From Mesorhizobium sp. M4B.F.Ca.ET.058.02.1.1 (GTDB lineage Bacteria > Pseudomonadota > Alphaproteobacteria > Rhizobiales > Rhizobiaceae): 64,000 bases of DNA. The position numbers and the translations under genes were made by a program. The stretch lies in the NCBI RefSeq assembly GCF_003952505.1, contig NZ_CP034450.1, positions 1,674,001-1,738,000 on the forward strand, written 5' to 3'. Below are positions 7,436-16,758 of the stretch, one piece after another (position 1 is the stretch's first letter; every line of letters begins with the position of its first letter). Under the pieces are notes generated by a model that saw only the letters and a program-made list of their open reading frames with translations, searched no databases and had not been told where the DNA came from.

Positions 7436-9535
7436 GTGGCTGTGGCGGATCCGATGACCGGACCTCACCTCTATTTGCTGGGTGGTTTCGACTTTGCCGG
7501 CGTCGGGGCGGCGGCCCCGGCCTTCAGCCGCAAGGCACGCGCGATGGTGGCTTATCTTGCCTTGCAGGCGGGACAAGCCCAATCGCGCGAGAAGCTGGCT
7601 GCCCTGCTCTGGAGCCTGCACGGTGAAACGCAGGCGCGAATGAGCCTCAGGCAAGCCGTGTCGGCCGTCCGGAAGGCAATGCAAAGGTCGGGCGGTGGGC
7701 GCTTTCTGACCGAGGGGGCCAACATTGCGCTTCACCTCGATGACTTCGATTTCGACGTCGCTCGTTTCGAGGCGCTGGCTACAAGCGGCTCGATCGAGGA
7801 TCTGGAGCAGGCGCTTGTGGTCTATCGCGGCGACCTTCTCGACGGCCACGGCCTGAAGGAGGAGCCGTTCGAGGACTGGCTGCGGGTCGAGCGCGAGCGC
7901 CTGCGGATGATGGCCGTTGCGGCGCTGGACAGGTTGGTCACGCAATACGGCACGGCAAACGACTTTGCATCCTGCGCGCGCGCGGCGGCGCGGCTGCTCG
8001 CCATGGAGCCGCTGCGTGAAGACATCCATCGCGCCCTGATGCGCTCCTTTGCTGCCCGGGGCCGGATCAATCTCGCGCTGAAACAGTACGAGCTTTGCCG
8101 CGACGCACTGGAGCGCGATCTCGCCTTGGCTCCTGAACCGGAAACCCGCCAATTGTACGAGACGTTGCGGGCGCGGCGAACGAAATCGGCGTCCCATCAT
8201 TCGCTGCAGATTCCGGCGACCGGGACGGAGGGCAGCGTGCCCATCGCTGCGCCAACCCACTACGTCAAATCGGCAGGGATCAATATTGCCTACCAGATGA
8301 CCGGTGACGGGCCGGTCGATCTGCTCTACGTCCAGGGATGGGTCTCCAACCTCGATCTTGCCTGGGGATCGCCGCGCTACGCCCATGTGCTCAGGCGGCT
8401 CGGAACCTTCTCGCGCCTGATCCGCATCGACAAGCGCGGCACCGGTCTGTCCGACCGCAATGTCGGCCCGCCGACGCTGGAGGAGCGGATGGAAGACGTG
8501 CGCGCCGTTCTGGATGCGGTCGGCTCGAAGCGCACGGTGCTGTTCGGAAGCTCCGAGGGCGGGCCGATGTGCATGCTGTTCGCCGCCACCTATCCGGAGC
8601 GCACGGCGGCGCTGGTGCTCAACGGAACCTATGCCAGCGGCACATGGTCGAAGGATTATCCCTGGGCGAGAACCACCGAGCAGGTGGACGAGGACCTGGC
8701 CTCCGTCGAGCGGCAGTGGGGCAAGCCCGCCGAACTGCTCAACGCCGCGCCCTCCCTGTCCGAAGACAGCAGCGAGCGCGAATGGTTTGCCGCCTATCTC
8801 AGGAATTCGGCCTCGCCCGCCGATGCGATCGCGCTCTGGCGCTGGGGCACAGAAATCGACGTTCGCGATATCCTGCCCGCCATCCATGTTCCGACGCTGG
8901 TCATCCAAAGGACGGGCGACCGCTGGGTAAGGCCGGAAGAAGGACGCTACCTGGCAAGGCATATCGAAGGCGCCAGATATCTCGAGTTGGCCGGCAGGGA
9001 CCATTTGATCTGGGGCGAGGACTGCGACCGCCTGGTCGACGAGATCAGACGCTTCGTCACCGGCGCCCTGCCCGCGGCTCCGAGCGAGCGCTTGCTGCTC
9101 TCGGTACTGGCAATCGAGATCGCGCCTGCCGGCGAAAAGGCGATCGGCCAACACGCCGAAGCGATTCGGGACGAGCTGCTGCTGTTCGACGGCAGGGAGA
9201 TCAGGCGATCCGGCGACAAGGTGCTCGCTGTCTTCCAGCGGCCGACGCGGGCCATCCAATGTGCGGTCGCCATTCGCGAGCGCCTGAAGCCTTTGGCTGC
9301 CAATTTCCGCTCGTCGATCCACATCGGCGAGTGCGAGTCGCACGGCGAGGAGTTCAGCGGACTCGCCATCGAGGTCACGTCGCGGTCTCTGGACCATGCC
9401 CGGCCCGGCGAGATCATCGCATCGCGGACGGTGCGCGACCTGATCGTCGGCTCCGGCCTGGCTTTTGAGGAGCAAGGTGCCATGTGCGGCCCCCGGGTGC
9501 GCTGCAGTTCTTTTGTGTCGCCGCGACGCCCGTAA
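7436..9535 (+). CDS. SARP/BTAD-type regulator fused to alpha/beta hydrolase and degenerate adenylate-cyclase-like domain
   Basis: 699 aa. Residues 10-90 form a winged-helix region, about 95-250 a BTAD (bacterial transcriptional activation) helical repeat region, about 265-530 an alpha/beta hydrolase with nucleophile elbow GSSEGG (about 370) and IQRTGDRWVRPEEG, and about 540-690 a class III cyclase-like domain. The cyclase part has lost the metal-binding FTDI motif (it reads VLAIEIAPAG), so catalysis is doubtful. The last 19 codons look frame-shifted: two bases over, the reading HVRPPGALQFFCVAATPV, ending at TAG 9547-9549, matches the expected domain end better. GTG at 7436 or ATG at 7454 could start it. 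Confidence 0.8.
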   Translation: MAVADPMTGPHLYLLGGFDFAGVGAAAPAFSRKARAMVAYLALQAGQAQSREKLAALLWSLHGETQARMSLRQAVSAVRKAMQRSGGGRFLTEGANIALHLDDFDFDVARFEALATSGSIEDLEQALVVYRGDLLDGHGLKEEPFEDWLRVERERLRMMAVAALDRLVTQYGTANDFASCARAAARLLAMEPLREDIHRALMRSFAARGRINLALKQYELCRDALERDLALAPEPETRQLYETLRARRTKSASHHSLQIPATGTEGSVPIAAPTHYVKSAGINIAYQMTGDGPVDLLYVQGWVSNLDLAWGSPRYAHVLRRLGTFSRLIRIDKRGTGLSDRNVGPPTLEERMEDVRAVLDAVGSKRTVLFGSSEGGPMCMLFAATYPERTAALVLNGTYASGTWSKDYPWARTTEQVDEDLASVERQWGKPAELLNAAPSLSEDSSEREWFAAYLRNSASPADAIALWRWGTEIDVRDILPAIHVPTLVIQRTGDRWVRPEEGRYLARHIEGARYLELAGRDHLIWGEDCDRLVDEIRRFVTGALPAAPSERLLLSVLAIEIAPAGEKAIGQHAEAIRDELLLFDGREIRRSGDKVLAVFQRPTRAIQCAVAIRERLKPLAANFRSSIHIGECESHGEEFSGLAIEVTSRSLDHARPGEIIASRTVRDLIVGSGLAFEEQGAMCGPRVRCSSFVSPRRP

Positions 9536-9694
9536 ATGCTGGCGCATAGACGCCTTCGGCTGGATGGGTCGGCGGGACAGCCCGCCTTTGCCCTGCCGGG
9601 TGCCGCCGCATATGGGTTGGTTCGGTCGAAAATCGCGCCAAACAGACAACCACATGTTAGTCTGGGGCCACCAAATGCACCGTGGGGGATAGCA

Positions 9695-10507
9695 ATGCTG
9701 GAAACGGACAAGGTGTTCGCCGGCTCTGTTCCGGAAAACTACGATCGCTATATGGTGCCGTTGATCTTCGAGCCGTACGCCGCGGACCTGGCGCAGCGGG
9801 CGGCGTCCCTGTCGCCCGGCGCCGTTCTGGAAACCGCCGCGGGCACCGGGGTCGTCACCCGCGCACTGGCGCCAAAACTGTCCCCCGCCGCGCGCTATGT
9901 CGTGACCGACCTCAACCTGCCGATGCTCGACCACGCCGCCTCGCGGCAAGGCGCCGACAGCCGCATCCAATGGCGCCAGGCGGATGCGCTGGCGCTGCCG
10001 TTCGAGGACGCCGCCTTCGACCTCGTCTGCTGTCAGTTCGGCGCGATGTTCTTTCCCGACCGCCCGGCCGGCTACCGCGAGGCAAGGCGGGTGCTCAAGC
10101 CCGGCGGACGTTTCCTGTTCAACGTGTGGGATCGCATCGAGGAGAATGAGTTCGCCGACGACGTGACGAATGCCCTGGCAAGGATTTTCCCGGACGATCC
10201 GCCGCGCTTCCTGGCACGCACGCCGCACGGCTACCACGACAAGGACCTGATCCGCAGCGACCTGGAGGCTGCGGGCTTCTCGCATGTGACGATCGAGACG
10301 AGGGCCGAACAAAGCCGGGCCTCCTCGCCGCGCATTCCTGCCGTCGCCTATTGCCAGGGGACACTGCTTCGCAACGAGATCGAGGCCAGGGACGCGGCAA
10401 AACTGGAAGCCGCGACCGACTGCGCCGAAGCCGCCATCAGGGACAGGCACGGCAGCGGCGCGGTCGCCGCCAAGATCCAGGCGCATGTGATCGTGGCGAT
10501 GGCGTAG
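9695..10507 (+). CDS. Class I SAM-dependent methyltransferase
   Basis: 270 aa, soluble. Motif I is VLETAAGTGVVTRAL, followed by VTDLNLPMLDHA, the acidic post-I region, DALALPFEDAAFDLVCCQFG and the UbiE-like VLKPGGRFLFNVWD. This is the Methyltransf_11 pattern. The substrate cannot be told. The ATG at 9695 has GGGGGAT just upstream; earlier in-frame codons would overlap the end of the preceding gene. It follows the hydrolase fusion gene in the same direction, separated by about 150 bp. Confidence 0.85.
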   Translation: MLETDKVFAGSVPENYDRYMVPLIFEPYAADLAQRAASLSPGAVLETAAGTGVVTRALAPKLSPAARYVVTDLNLPMLDHAASRQGADSRIQWRQADALALPFEDAAFDLVCCQFGAMFFPDRPAGYREARRVLKPGGRFLFNVWDRIEENEFADDVTNALARIFPDDPPRFLARTPHGYHDKDLIRSDLEAAGFSHVTIETRAEQSRASSPRIPAVAYCQGTLLRNEIEARDAAKLEAATDCAEAAIRDRHGSGAVAAKIQAHVIVAMA

Positions 10508-10543
10508 CGATAGGCCAATCGCCAACGTTGCAGAAAAGGCGCC

Positions 10544-10592
10544 TTCGGCGAAGCGCTAATCTCCCCCTCGTGGGGGAGATCAGCTGTTTCAA
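10544..10592. repeat. Short palindromic repeat CTCCCCCTCGTGGGGGAG
   Basis: AATCTCCCCCTCGTGGGGGAGAT-CAGC is a short form of the dispersed palindrome seen at 1690, 12660, 38699, 50606 and 51137. It sits between two convergent stops and could also act as a transcript 3' hairpin. Confidence 0.65.
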
Positions 10593-10596
10593 CGCC

Positions 10597-11427
10597 TCAG
10601 AACAAGAACGCCGCCGTCGCCGGATCCGGCCCGGTGCGGCCGTCGGCGGAATCCATGCCACGGATGGTCTCCAGGTCGTTGCCGTCCAGCTCGAAGCCGA
10701 AGATGTCGAAATTGGCGGCGATTCTTTCCTGGTGGTTCGACTTCGGGATAACGATCAGCCCTTCCTGCAGATGCCAGCGGATGACGATTTGCGCCACCGA
10801 CTTGCCGTGCTTCCTGGCGATCCCTTCCAACGTCGGGTCGGCCAGCAGGCGACCGCTGCCCAGCGGGCTCCAGCTTTCGATCTTGATATCGTGCCTGGCA
10901 TGGAACTCGCGCTTGTCGCGCTGCTGGAAGCGCGGATGCAATTCGATCTGGTTGACGGTCGGCGTCACGCCGGTCTCGCCGATGATGCGCTCCAGATGGT
11001 CCTGGTTGAAGTTCGACACGCCAACCGACTTGATGCGGCCTGCCTTCTGGAGTTCGACGAGCGTCTTCCAGGCTTCGACATACTTGCCCTGGCTGGGCAC
11101 CGGCCAGTGGATGAGGAAGAGATCGATCTGATCGATGCCGAGCTTTTGCATCGTGTCGTCGAAGGCGCGCAACGCGGCGTCGCGCTGGTGGGCACCGTTG
11201 CGCAGCTTCGAGGTGATGAACAGGTCGCCTCTCGGCAAGCTTGCCGCGCGGATCGCCTCGCCCACGCCTTCCTCGTTGCGGTAGCCCTCGGCGGTGTCGA
11301 TCAGGCGGTAGCCGGCGTCGATCCCCCAGCGCACCACCTTGGCCGTGACGCCCGGATCGACCTGCCACACGCCGAGCCCGATCTGAGGAATGGTGGCGCC
11401 GTCGCTCAGTTTCAGCCGTTCAGGCAT
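10597..11427 (-). CDS. Aldo/keto reductase
   Basis: 276 aa NAD(P)H-dependent carbonyl reductase of the AKR superfamily. Visible tetrad residues: Asp in RLIDTAEGYRNEEGVG, Tyr in EGY, Lys in FITSKLRNGAH, His in LFLIHWPVPSQ. VSNFNQDHLERI and NQIELHPRFQQ are typical of the 2,5-diketo-D-gluconate reductase-like branch, and VIPKSNHQERIAAN is the cofactor phosphate-binding block. AAGGA stands before the ATG at 11427. Physiological substrate unknown. Confidence 0.93.
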   Translation of the reverse strand: MPERLKLSDGATIPQIGLGVWQVDPGVTAKVVRWGIDAGYRLIDTAEGYRNEEGVGEAIRAASLPRGDLFITSKLRNGAHQRDAALRAFDDTMQKLGIDQIDLFLIHWPVPSQGKYVEAWKTLVELQKAGRIKSVGVSNFNQDHLERIIGETGVTPTVNQIELHPRFQQRDKREFHARHDIKIESWSPLGSGRLLADPTLEGIARKHGKSVAQIVIRWHLQEGLIVIPKSNHQERIAANFDIFGFELDGNDLETIRGMDSADGRTGPDPATAAFLF

Positions 11428-11662
11428 GCGTATGTCCTTCTATAATCATATTTGCCCCGCGCTCTATCTAGGCTGCGCTCCCGGCAATGCGAGTCGATGA
11501 CGCGTTTGTGTATTTGCGGAACGGTCGGCGGCAAAGCGCACACGGCCCATTTCGACCGCACTGGAACTTTCTGCATGGCTAATGTTTTCTTAACCACCAA
11601 CTCGCAGTCTCGACGGGAGCGCGTTGCAATGGCCTTGCGAAAACGTCTGCTTGGGAGGCGTC

Positions 11663-11872
11663 ATGCCAATTCGTCGAAAAGCTCAGGACGCTGGTATTTT
11701 CGATCCGTCCGAACTGGCCTTGCTGGCAAGGGTCTTCGAACGGTTGAAGCTTGAAAGCGATTCCCCCGATCGCCTTGAGGGCCTGGCGTCCCGCATCCTT
11801 GCCAACTACATGGCCGGCATCGCCGACGAGGAAGAACTTCTGTCGCTGTCGAAGCAACCGCTGGGACGATAG
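11663..11872 (+). CDS. Small conserved protein, 69 aa (paralogue of 58423-58632)
   Basis: Predicted all-helical small protein, beginning MPIRRKAQDAGIFDPSELAL. It shares a common pattern with the 69-aa product at 58423-58632: GI.xPxxLxLLxR...LExD.P near the middle and GIxxEExLL near the end. GGGAGG precedes the ATG at 11663. No function known to me. A GGAAC-N15-TGTT sequence about 100 bp upstream is one base short of an EcfG-type promoter and is not claimed. Confidence 0.6.
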   Translation: MPIRRKAQDAGIFDPSELALLARVFERLKLESDSPDRLEGLASRILANYMAGIADEEELLSLSKQPLGR

Positions 11873-11892
11873 ACGCATCGCGGCGCGCCCGA

Positions 11893-12537
11893 CTACCGGG
11901 GCAGCTTCGACGCCTCCCTCGCCCCGAACCGCAAGCCATCCATCAACAGCTTGACCAGCCGCCCCGAGCGGTCGCGCCAGTCGGGCGTGTTAGGCGCGGA
12001 GTAGATGCCGCCGAGTGCATGCAGCACGTCGGAGGCATCGACGTCGGCGCGGATCGAGCCGGCGGCGGCAGCCCGCTCGACCAGGCCTTTCAGCGCGCCC
12101 GAGACACGCCCGGACGTATCGGAGAACAGTGTCGAGTTGGTGGTGAGCAGGATGCGAAGGCTGGTCGCCAGGCCGCGCTTGGTGCCGATATAGTCGACGA
12201 AGCGCTGCATCCACAGCTCCAGCGCGACATCGGCCGGATGTTTTTCCGCCAGTTCCCCGGCTGCGCGACAAAGCCCTTCCACCTCGCGGCGATAGACCAC
12301 CTCAACCAGATGCTCGCGCGTCGGGAAATGCCGGTAGAGCGTGCCGATGCCGACCCCTGCCCGTTTCGCGATCTCCTCCAGCGAGGCATCGACACCAGCC
12401 TCAGCGAAAGCCTGCGCCGCCACTTCGACCAGCCTGTCGCGGTTGCGCTGGGCATCGGCGCGCAGCGGCTTTGGCGCGGGCGCGTCTGGCTTCTCGTCGG
12501 CTGTCGCTGGCGGCCTTTCAGCCAATTTTGTCTCCAC
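11893..12537 (-). CDS. TetR-family transcriptional regulator
   Basis: 214 aa. The N-terminal helix-turn-helix reads SLEEIAKRAGVGIGTLYRHF (about residues 55-75) and is preceded by an alanine/proline-rich leader. The rest is the helical ligand-binding domain with a C-terminal HALGGIY block. The start is GTG at 12537. It is divergent from the molybdenum hydroxylase genes at 12896 with a palindromic repeat between, so regulation of that cluster is possible but not shown. Confidence 0.9.
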   Translation of the reverse strand: METKLAERPPATADEKPDAPAPKPLRADAQRNRDRLVEVAAQAFAEAGVDASLEEIAKRAGVGIGTLYRHFPTREHLVEVVYRREVEGLCRAAGELAEKHPADVALELWMQRFVDYIGTKRGLATSLRILLTTNSTLFSDTSGRVSGALKGLVERAAAAGSIRADVDASDVLHALGGIYSAPNTPDWRDRSGRLVKLLMDGLRFGAREASKLPR

Positions 12538-12659
12538 GAGTCGATTGGGGCTTGAACCCGACCGGGTCAGCCCCCACGTAAATAAACGGAGGCGCCTCCG
12601 TTTTAGTGGAGCAGCTTTATCATATAATCAGGGGGACCGGTATGTCACGTGTTGAGTGC

Positions 12660-12812
12660 GTAATCTCCCCCTCGAGGGGGAGATGTCGCCAAAGGCGACA
12701 GAGGGGGTCGGTTCGACCGGGCGCGACCTGCCGCGGCAGATAGAGGTTGGCGCTCTTTGCGAGACGACCCCCTCTGGCCTGCCGGCCATCTGCCCCTCAA
12801 GAGGGGAGATTA
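12660..12812. repeat. Dispersed rhizobial palindromic repeat (long form)
   Basis: Begins ATCTCCCCCTCGAGGGGGAG, continues ATGTCGCCAAAGGCGACAGA, and ends with the inverted counterpart ACCCCCTCTGGCCTGCCGGC followed by CTCAAGAGGGGAGAT. It is the second long copy of the element at 1690-1847. Confidence 0.8.
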
Positions 12813-12895
12813 ACACGCTCCCGTCACCCTTGCCCCTGCCCTCCCAAGCCCCATTTCCATCCGCCTAGCGTCCAGCAATTGGAGCCCGACGCCCC

Positions 12896-13396
12896 ATGAA
12901 TGACCAAGTCACCATCAGTCCGACCACGCTTTCCCTCCACCTCATCATCAACGGCAGCGACCACACTCTCGACATCGAGCCGCGCGTGACGCTGCTCGAC
13001 GCGCTGCGTGACCGGCTCCACCTCACCGGCACCAAAAAGGGCTGCGACCAGGGTCAGTGCGGCGCCTGCACCGTGCATGTCGACGGCGAGCGCGTGCTTG
13101 CCTGCCTGACTTTGGCGGCGCAGGTCGAGGGACGCGACATCACCACCATCGAGGGGCTTGCCGACGCGGACGGCACGCTCAACGCCGTGCAAGCCGCCTT
13201 CCTCGATCAGGACGCCTTCCAGTGCGGCTATTGCACGCCGGGCCAGATCATGTCGGCGGTGGCCTGCATCCGCGAGGGCCATGCGGGGTCCGACGAAGAA
13301 ATCCGCGAATACATGGCCGGCAATCTGTGCCGCTGCGGCGCCTATCCGCACATCGTCGCCGCCGTCCGCCAGGCAGCAGAGGGGCTCCGCTCATGA
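12896..13396 (+). CDS. Molybdenum hydroxylase small subunit, two [2Fe-2S] clusters
   Basis: 166 aa electron-transfer subunit of a xanthine dehydrogenase/aldehyde oxidase family enzyme (PaoA/YagT-like). The plant-type ferredoxin cysteines are in KKGCDQGQCGACTVHVDG...ACLTLA; the C-terminal cluster cysteines are in FQCGYCTPGQ and GNLCRCGAYP. Unlike E. coli PaoA there is no twin-arginine signal peptide, so the complex is probably cytoplasmic. The ATG at 12896 follows a short gap after the repeat. Its stop overlaps the start of the FAD subunit gene (ATGA at 13393). Confidence 0.93.
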   Translation: MNDQVTISPTTLSLHLIINGSDHTLDIEPRVTLLDALRDRLHLTGTKKGCDQGQCGACTVHVDGERVLACLTLAAQVEGRDITTIEGLADADGTLNAVQAAFLDQDAFQCGYCTPGQIMSAVACIREGHAGSDEEIREYMAGNLCRCGAYPHIVAAVRQAAEGLRS

Positions 13397-14376
13397 GAGA
13401 CTTTTCCTACCTCCGCGCCGACACTGTCGAGGCCGCGCGCCATGCTTCCGCCCTCCCCGGCGCCATGCTGCTTGCCGGCGGCACGACGCTGGTCGACCTC
13501 GCCAAATGCGGCGTCGCCGAACCCTCGACCGTTATCGACATCAGCCATATCGAGGGGCTCAGCGCCATCGACGTCACCGCCGACCGCGCTATGATCGGCG
13601 CGCTGGCGAAGATGAGCCATGTCGCCGACCATGCCGGGATCAAAAGTTGCTTCCCGGCCGTCTCGGAGGCTCTGTGGCAGGCGGCCTCGGCGCAGCTGCG
13701 CAACATGGCGACCATCGGCGGCAACCTGATGCAGCGCACGCGCTGTCCCTATTTTCGCGACCCAGCCAACTTCCCGGCCTGCAACAAGCGCGCGCCGGGC
13801 AGCGGCTGCTCGGCGATCGGCGGGGTGACGCGGGGCCATGCGGTGCTCGGCACCAGCGAGGCCTGCATCGCCACCTATCCAGGCGACCTCGCGATTGCGC
13901 TCGTCGCCTTCGACGCCGAGGTCCATCTCGGCGAGCGCAGGCTAAAGGTCGAGGACTTCTTCCTCGCGCCCGGCGCGACCGCCGAGCGCGAGCACGACAT
14001 CCGCCCCGGCGAGGTGATCACGGCGATCGAGATCCCGGGCTCGGCAGCGGCCAGACGCTCGACCTATCTCAAGGTTCGCGACCGCCAGTCCTACGAATTC
14101 GCGGCGGCGAGCGCGGCGATAGGGCTGGAGCTCGAAGGCGACGGTCGCACCATCCGCGACATCCGCGTCGCGCTCGGCGGCGTCGCCACCAAGCCGTGGC
14201 GCGCGCGGGCAGTCGAAAACGAGCTCAAAGGCAAGACGTTGACCGAGGCCACCGTGCGCAAGGCGAGCGAACTCGCCATGGAAGGCGCCGTCGACCATGG
14301 CGCCAACCACTACAAGATCGAGCTCGCGCCGCGCGTCGTCGCGCGCGCCATCCTCAATTTGGGAGAGACGGCATGA
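13393..14376 (+). CDS. Molybdenum hydroxylase FAD-binding subunit
   Basis: 327 aa medium subunit (PaoB/YagS-like). FAD-binding blocks: LLAGGTTLVDLAKCG and ATIGGNLMQRTRCPYFRD. The insert RCPYFRDPANFPACNKRAPG with GSGC matches the extra [4Fe-4S]-binding loop described for PaoB. Genes are translationally coupled on both sides (ATGA overlaps at 13393 and 14373), which fits one stoichiometric complex. Confidence 0.92.
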   Translation: MRDFSYLRADTVEAARHASALPGAMLLAGGTTLVDLAKCGVAEPSTVIDISHIEGLSAIDVTADRAMIGALAKMSHVADHAGIKSCFPAVSEALWQAASAQLRNMATIGGNLMQRTRCPYFRDPANFPACNKRAPGSGCSAIGGVTRGHAVLGTSEACIATYPGDLAIALVAFDAEVHLGERRLKVEDFFLAPGATAEREHDIRPGEVITAIEIPGSAAARRSTYLKVRDRQSYEFAAASAAIGLELEGDGRTIRDIRVALGGVATKPWRARAVENELKGKTLTEATVRKASELAMEGAVDHGANHYKIELAPRVVARAILNLGETA

Positions 14377-16667
14377 CCGTTCATGAGATGAAACATGCGG
14401 CTTCGGACAGCGCCCGCCTCGAGGCGGTGGGCGGGCGGCTGTCGCGTGTCGACGGCCCGGCCAAGATCACCGGCGCGGCGCACTACGCGGTCGAGCAGCA
14501 ACTCGAAGGGCTGGCGCACGCAGTGATGATAGAAAGCACCATCGCCGCCGGAACGGTGGTGGCCATCGACAGCAGAGCGGCGGAGACAGCGCCCGGCGTG
14601 CTTCTGGTGCTGACGCCCGACACTATCATGGAGTTGAAGGGCGCTTCGGATTGGCTCGGCAACCCGCCGTCGCAACAGACCTATTGCCCGCTTGCCCGCA
14701 CGGTCACCTATTCCGGCCAGCATATCGCCGCGGTGGTGGCCGAGACCTTCGAGCAGGCGGTCGCGGCGGCCGCCCTCGTCAAGGTGACCTATGACGAGAC
14801 GCCGGCGATCGTCGACCTCAGCGACCCCAAGGCCGGCGACGGCATCCCGATCGACGCCATGACCAAGGAGTGGGGCGACGCTCAAGGTGCCTTCGCCGCC
14901 TCGCCGGTGCGCGTCTGCGCGGCCTACAACACGCCGCGCGAATTCCAGGCGGCGATGGAACCGCATGGGCTGATCGCCCGCTGGCAGGGCGAGGCGCTCA
15001 CCATCTGGGAGCCCAGCCAATGGCTGGACGGCATGGCGCGCACCTATGCCGAATGGTTCGCGATCCCGTTCGAGAATGTGCGGCTGGTCTCGCCCTATAT
15101 CGGCGGCGGCTTTGGCTCGAAGGCGCTGGCGCTCGCCCACAGCGCGGTGGCGGCGGCCTCGGCGAAGATGCTCGGACGACCGGTGAAGCTGGTGCTGACC
15201 CGGCCGCAGAATTTCACCTCCTATGGCGGCCGCGCCGCGACCCGCCAGACGGTGGCGATCGGCGCAGACAAGGACGGCCGCATCCAGTCGATCGTGCATC
15301 GCGGCGTCAACGAGACGGCGGTCGATGGCATGTGGGTCGAGCCGCTCGGCTCCGTCACCTCGATCATGTACGCCACGCCCAACTTCTCCTCGAAGCAGAA
15401 TGTGGTGCGGGTGAACACCGTGGTGCCCGGCGCCAAGCGCGCGCCGGGCGAGAACCCCAGCGCCTTCGGCATCGAATGCGCCATCGACGAGCTCGCCTAT
15501 GAGGTCGGCATCGATCCGCTGGAAATCCGGCTGAGGAACTACGCCGAACAGGATCCGCACGCCAGGAAGGCGTGGTCGACCAGGCAGTTGCGCGAGGCCT
15601 TCGCAGCCGGCGCCGAGGCGTTCGGCTGGGGGAAGCGTTCGCCAATGCCGCGCTCGATGCGCGACGGCCACCAGCTGATCGGCTGGGGCGTGGCGGCCGG
15701 CACCTATCCGGTGCGGCGCGCCCATGGCGAGGCGGTGGTGAATATCCTCGCCGACGGTTCGGTCGAGGTCGAAAGCTCCTCCATCGACATGGGCCAGGGC
15801 ACCTACACGATCCTGGCGCAGACGGCGGCCGAGACGCTCGGCGTGCCGGTCGAGCATGTGTCGGTGAAGCTGGGGGATTCCCACTTCGCCCGCGCCGGCG
15901 TCGCCGGCGGCTCGCGCCTTGCCGGCGTCATGACGGGCGCGGTCTACAAGGCGGCGAGCCAGGCGCTGGACGAGCTGATCGGGCTGGCGATCGCCGATCC
16001 GGGCTCGCCCTTCCATGCGCTGCAGGCGAACACACTGGTGGTCAAGGACGGTCGCATCGCCTCGCCGCGCGGCGACGGTCCCGAGATCCCGATCGCCGAG
16101 CTTCTGTCCGCCGTCGGTCGTGAACGGATCGAGGCCAAGGGCGATACCATGCCGGCGAACGCGACGGCTGAGGAGCGCTACCGGAACTACACCACCATCG
16201 CCGTGTCGATCCCGCACACCGAGGGCGACTATTCACGCCACTCCTGGTGCGCGCATTTCGTCGAGGTCAGGGTCGACGAGGATTTCGGCACGGTGCGGGT
16301 GTCGCGTGTCGTGTCGGCGCTGGATTCCGGCCGGCTCTACAATCCAAAGCTGGCGGAAAGCCAGTGGAAGGGCGGCATCATCATGGGCATCGGCCAGGCG
16401 CTGCTGGAGGAAGGCATGGTCGACCGCCGCCATGGCCGCATCGTCAACGGCAACCTCGCCGACTACATGATCCCGACCAACGCCGACATCCCGGACATCG
16501 AGACGATCTCTGTCGGCATCCCCGACCCGCATTCGTCAGTGCTCGGCGGCAAGGGCGTCGGCGAGCTCGGCATCGTCGGCGTCGCCCCGGCGATTGCGAA
16601 CGCGGTGTTCCATGCGACGGGCAAGAGGATCAGGGATCTGCCGATCACGCTGGAGAAGTTGATTTAG
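14373..16667 (+). CDS. Molybdenum hydroxylase large subunit (molybdopterin-binding)
   Basis: 764 aa catalytic subunit (PaoC/YagR-like) binding the molybdopterin cofactor. Family blocks include SRVDGPAKITGAAHYAVE, YIGGGFGSKALALAHS, VKLVLTRPQNFTSYGGR, SSSIDMGQGTYTILAQ and, near the C-terminus, GGKGVGELGIVGVAPAIANA, which carries the catalytic glutamate. It would oxidise an aldehyde or N-heterocycle with water as the oxygen donor. No XdhC/PaoD-like maturation gene is adjacent; a chaperone must act from elsewhere. Confidence 0.93.
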   Translation: MTVHEMKHAASDSARLEAVGGRLSRVDGPAKITGAAHYAVEQQLEGLAHAVMIESTIAAGTVVAIDSRAAETAPGVLLVLTPDTIMELKGASDWLGNPPSQQTYCPLARTVTYSGQHIAAVVAETFEQAVAAAALVKVTYDETPAIVDLSDPKAGDGIPIDAMTKEWGDAQGAFAASPVRVCAAYNTPREFQAAMEPHGLIARWQGEALTIWEPSQWLDGMARTYAEWFAIPFENVRLVSPYIGGGFGSKALALAHSAVAAASAKMLGRPVKLVLTRPQNFTSYGGRAATRQTVAIGADKDGRIQSIVHRGVNETAVDGMWVEPLGSVTSIMYATPNFSSKQNVVRVNTVVPGAKRAPGENPSAFGIECAIDELAYEVGIDPLEIRLRNYAEQDPHARKAWSTRQLREAFAAGAEAFGWGKRSPMPRSMRDGHQLIGWGVAAGTYPVRRAHGEAVVNILADGSVEVESSSIDMGQGTYTILAQTAAETLGVPVEHVSVKLGDSHFARAGVAGGSRLAGVMTGAVYKAASQALDELIGLAIADPGSPFHALQANTLVVKDGRIASPRGDGPEIPIAELLSAVGRERIEAKGDTMPANATAEERYRNYTTIAVSIPHTEGDYSRHSWCAHFVEVRVDEDFGTVRVSRVVSALDSGRLYNPKLAESQWKGGIIMGIGQALLEEGMVDRRHGRIVNGNLADYMIPTNADIPDIETISVGIPDPHSSVLGGKGVGELGIVGVAPAIANAVFHATGKRIRDLPITLEKLI

Positions 16668-16758
16668 GGAGGGTTCCGCTGGCGGAGAGCGTAATCTCTC
16701 CTTGCGGGGAAATGTCCGTCACCATAGCTTTTCGCCGATCTTCAGCGTCAGCCTTTCC

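Noticed and set aside
7304..10525. A 1073-codon open frame on the minus strand
   Set aside because: It is antisense to two well-supported genes (regulator-hydrolase fusion and methyltransferase); composition is that of a shadow frame in high-GC DNA.
11543..11600. GGAAC-N15-TGTT upstream of the 69-aa gene at 11663
   Set aside because: Spacing is one base too short and one mismatch; not counted as an EcfG promoter.
14310..16217. A 635-codon minus-strand open frame
   Set aside because: Entirely antisense to the molybdenum hydroxylase large subunit, with no recognisable domain.
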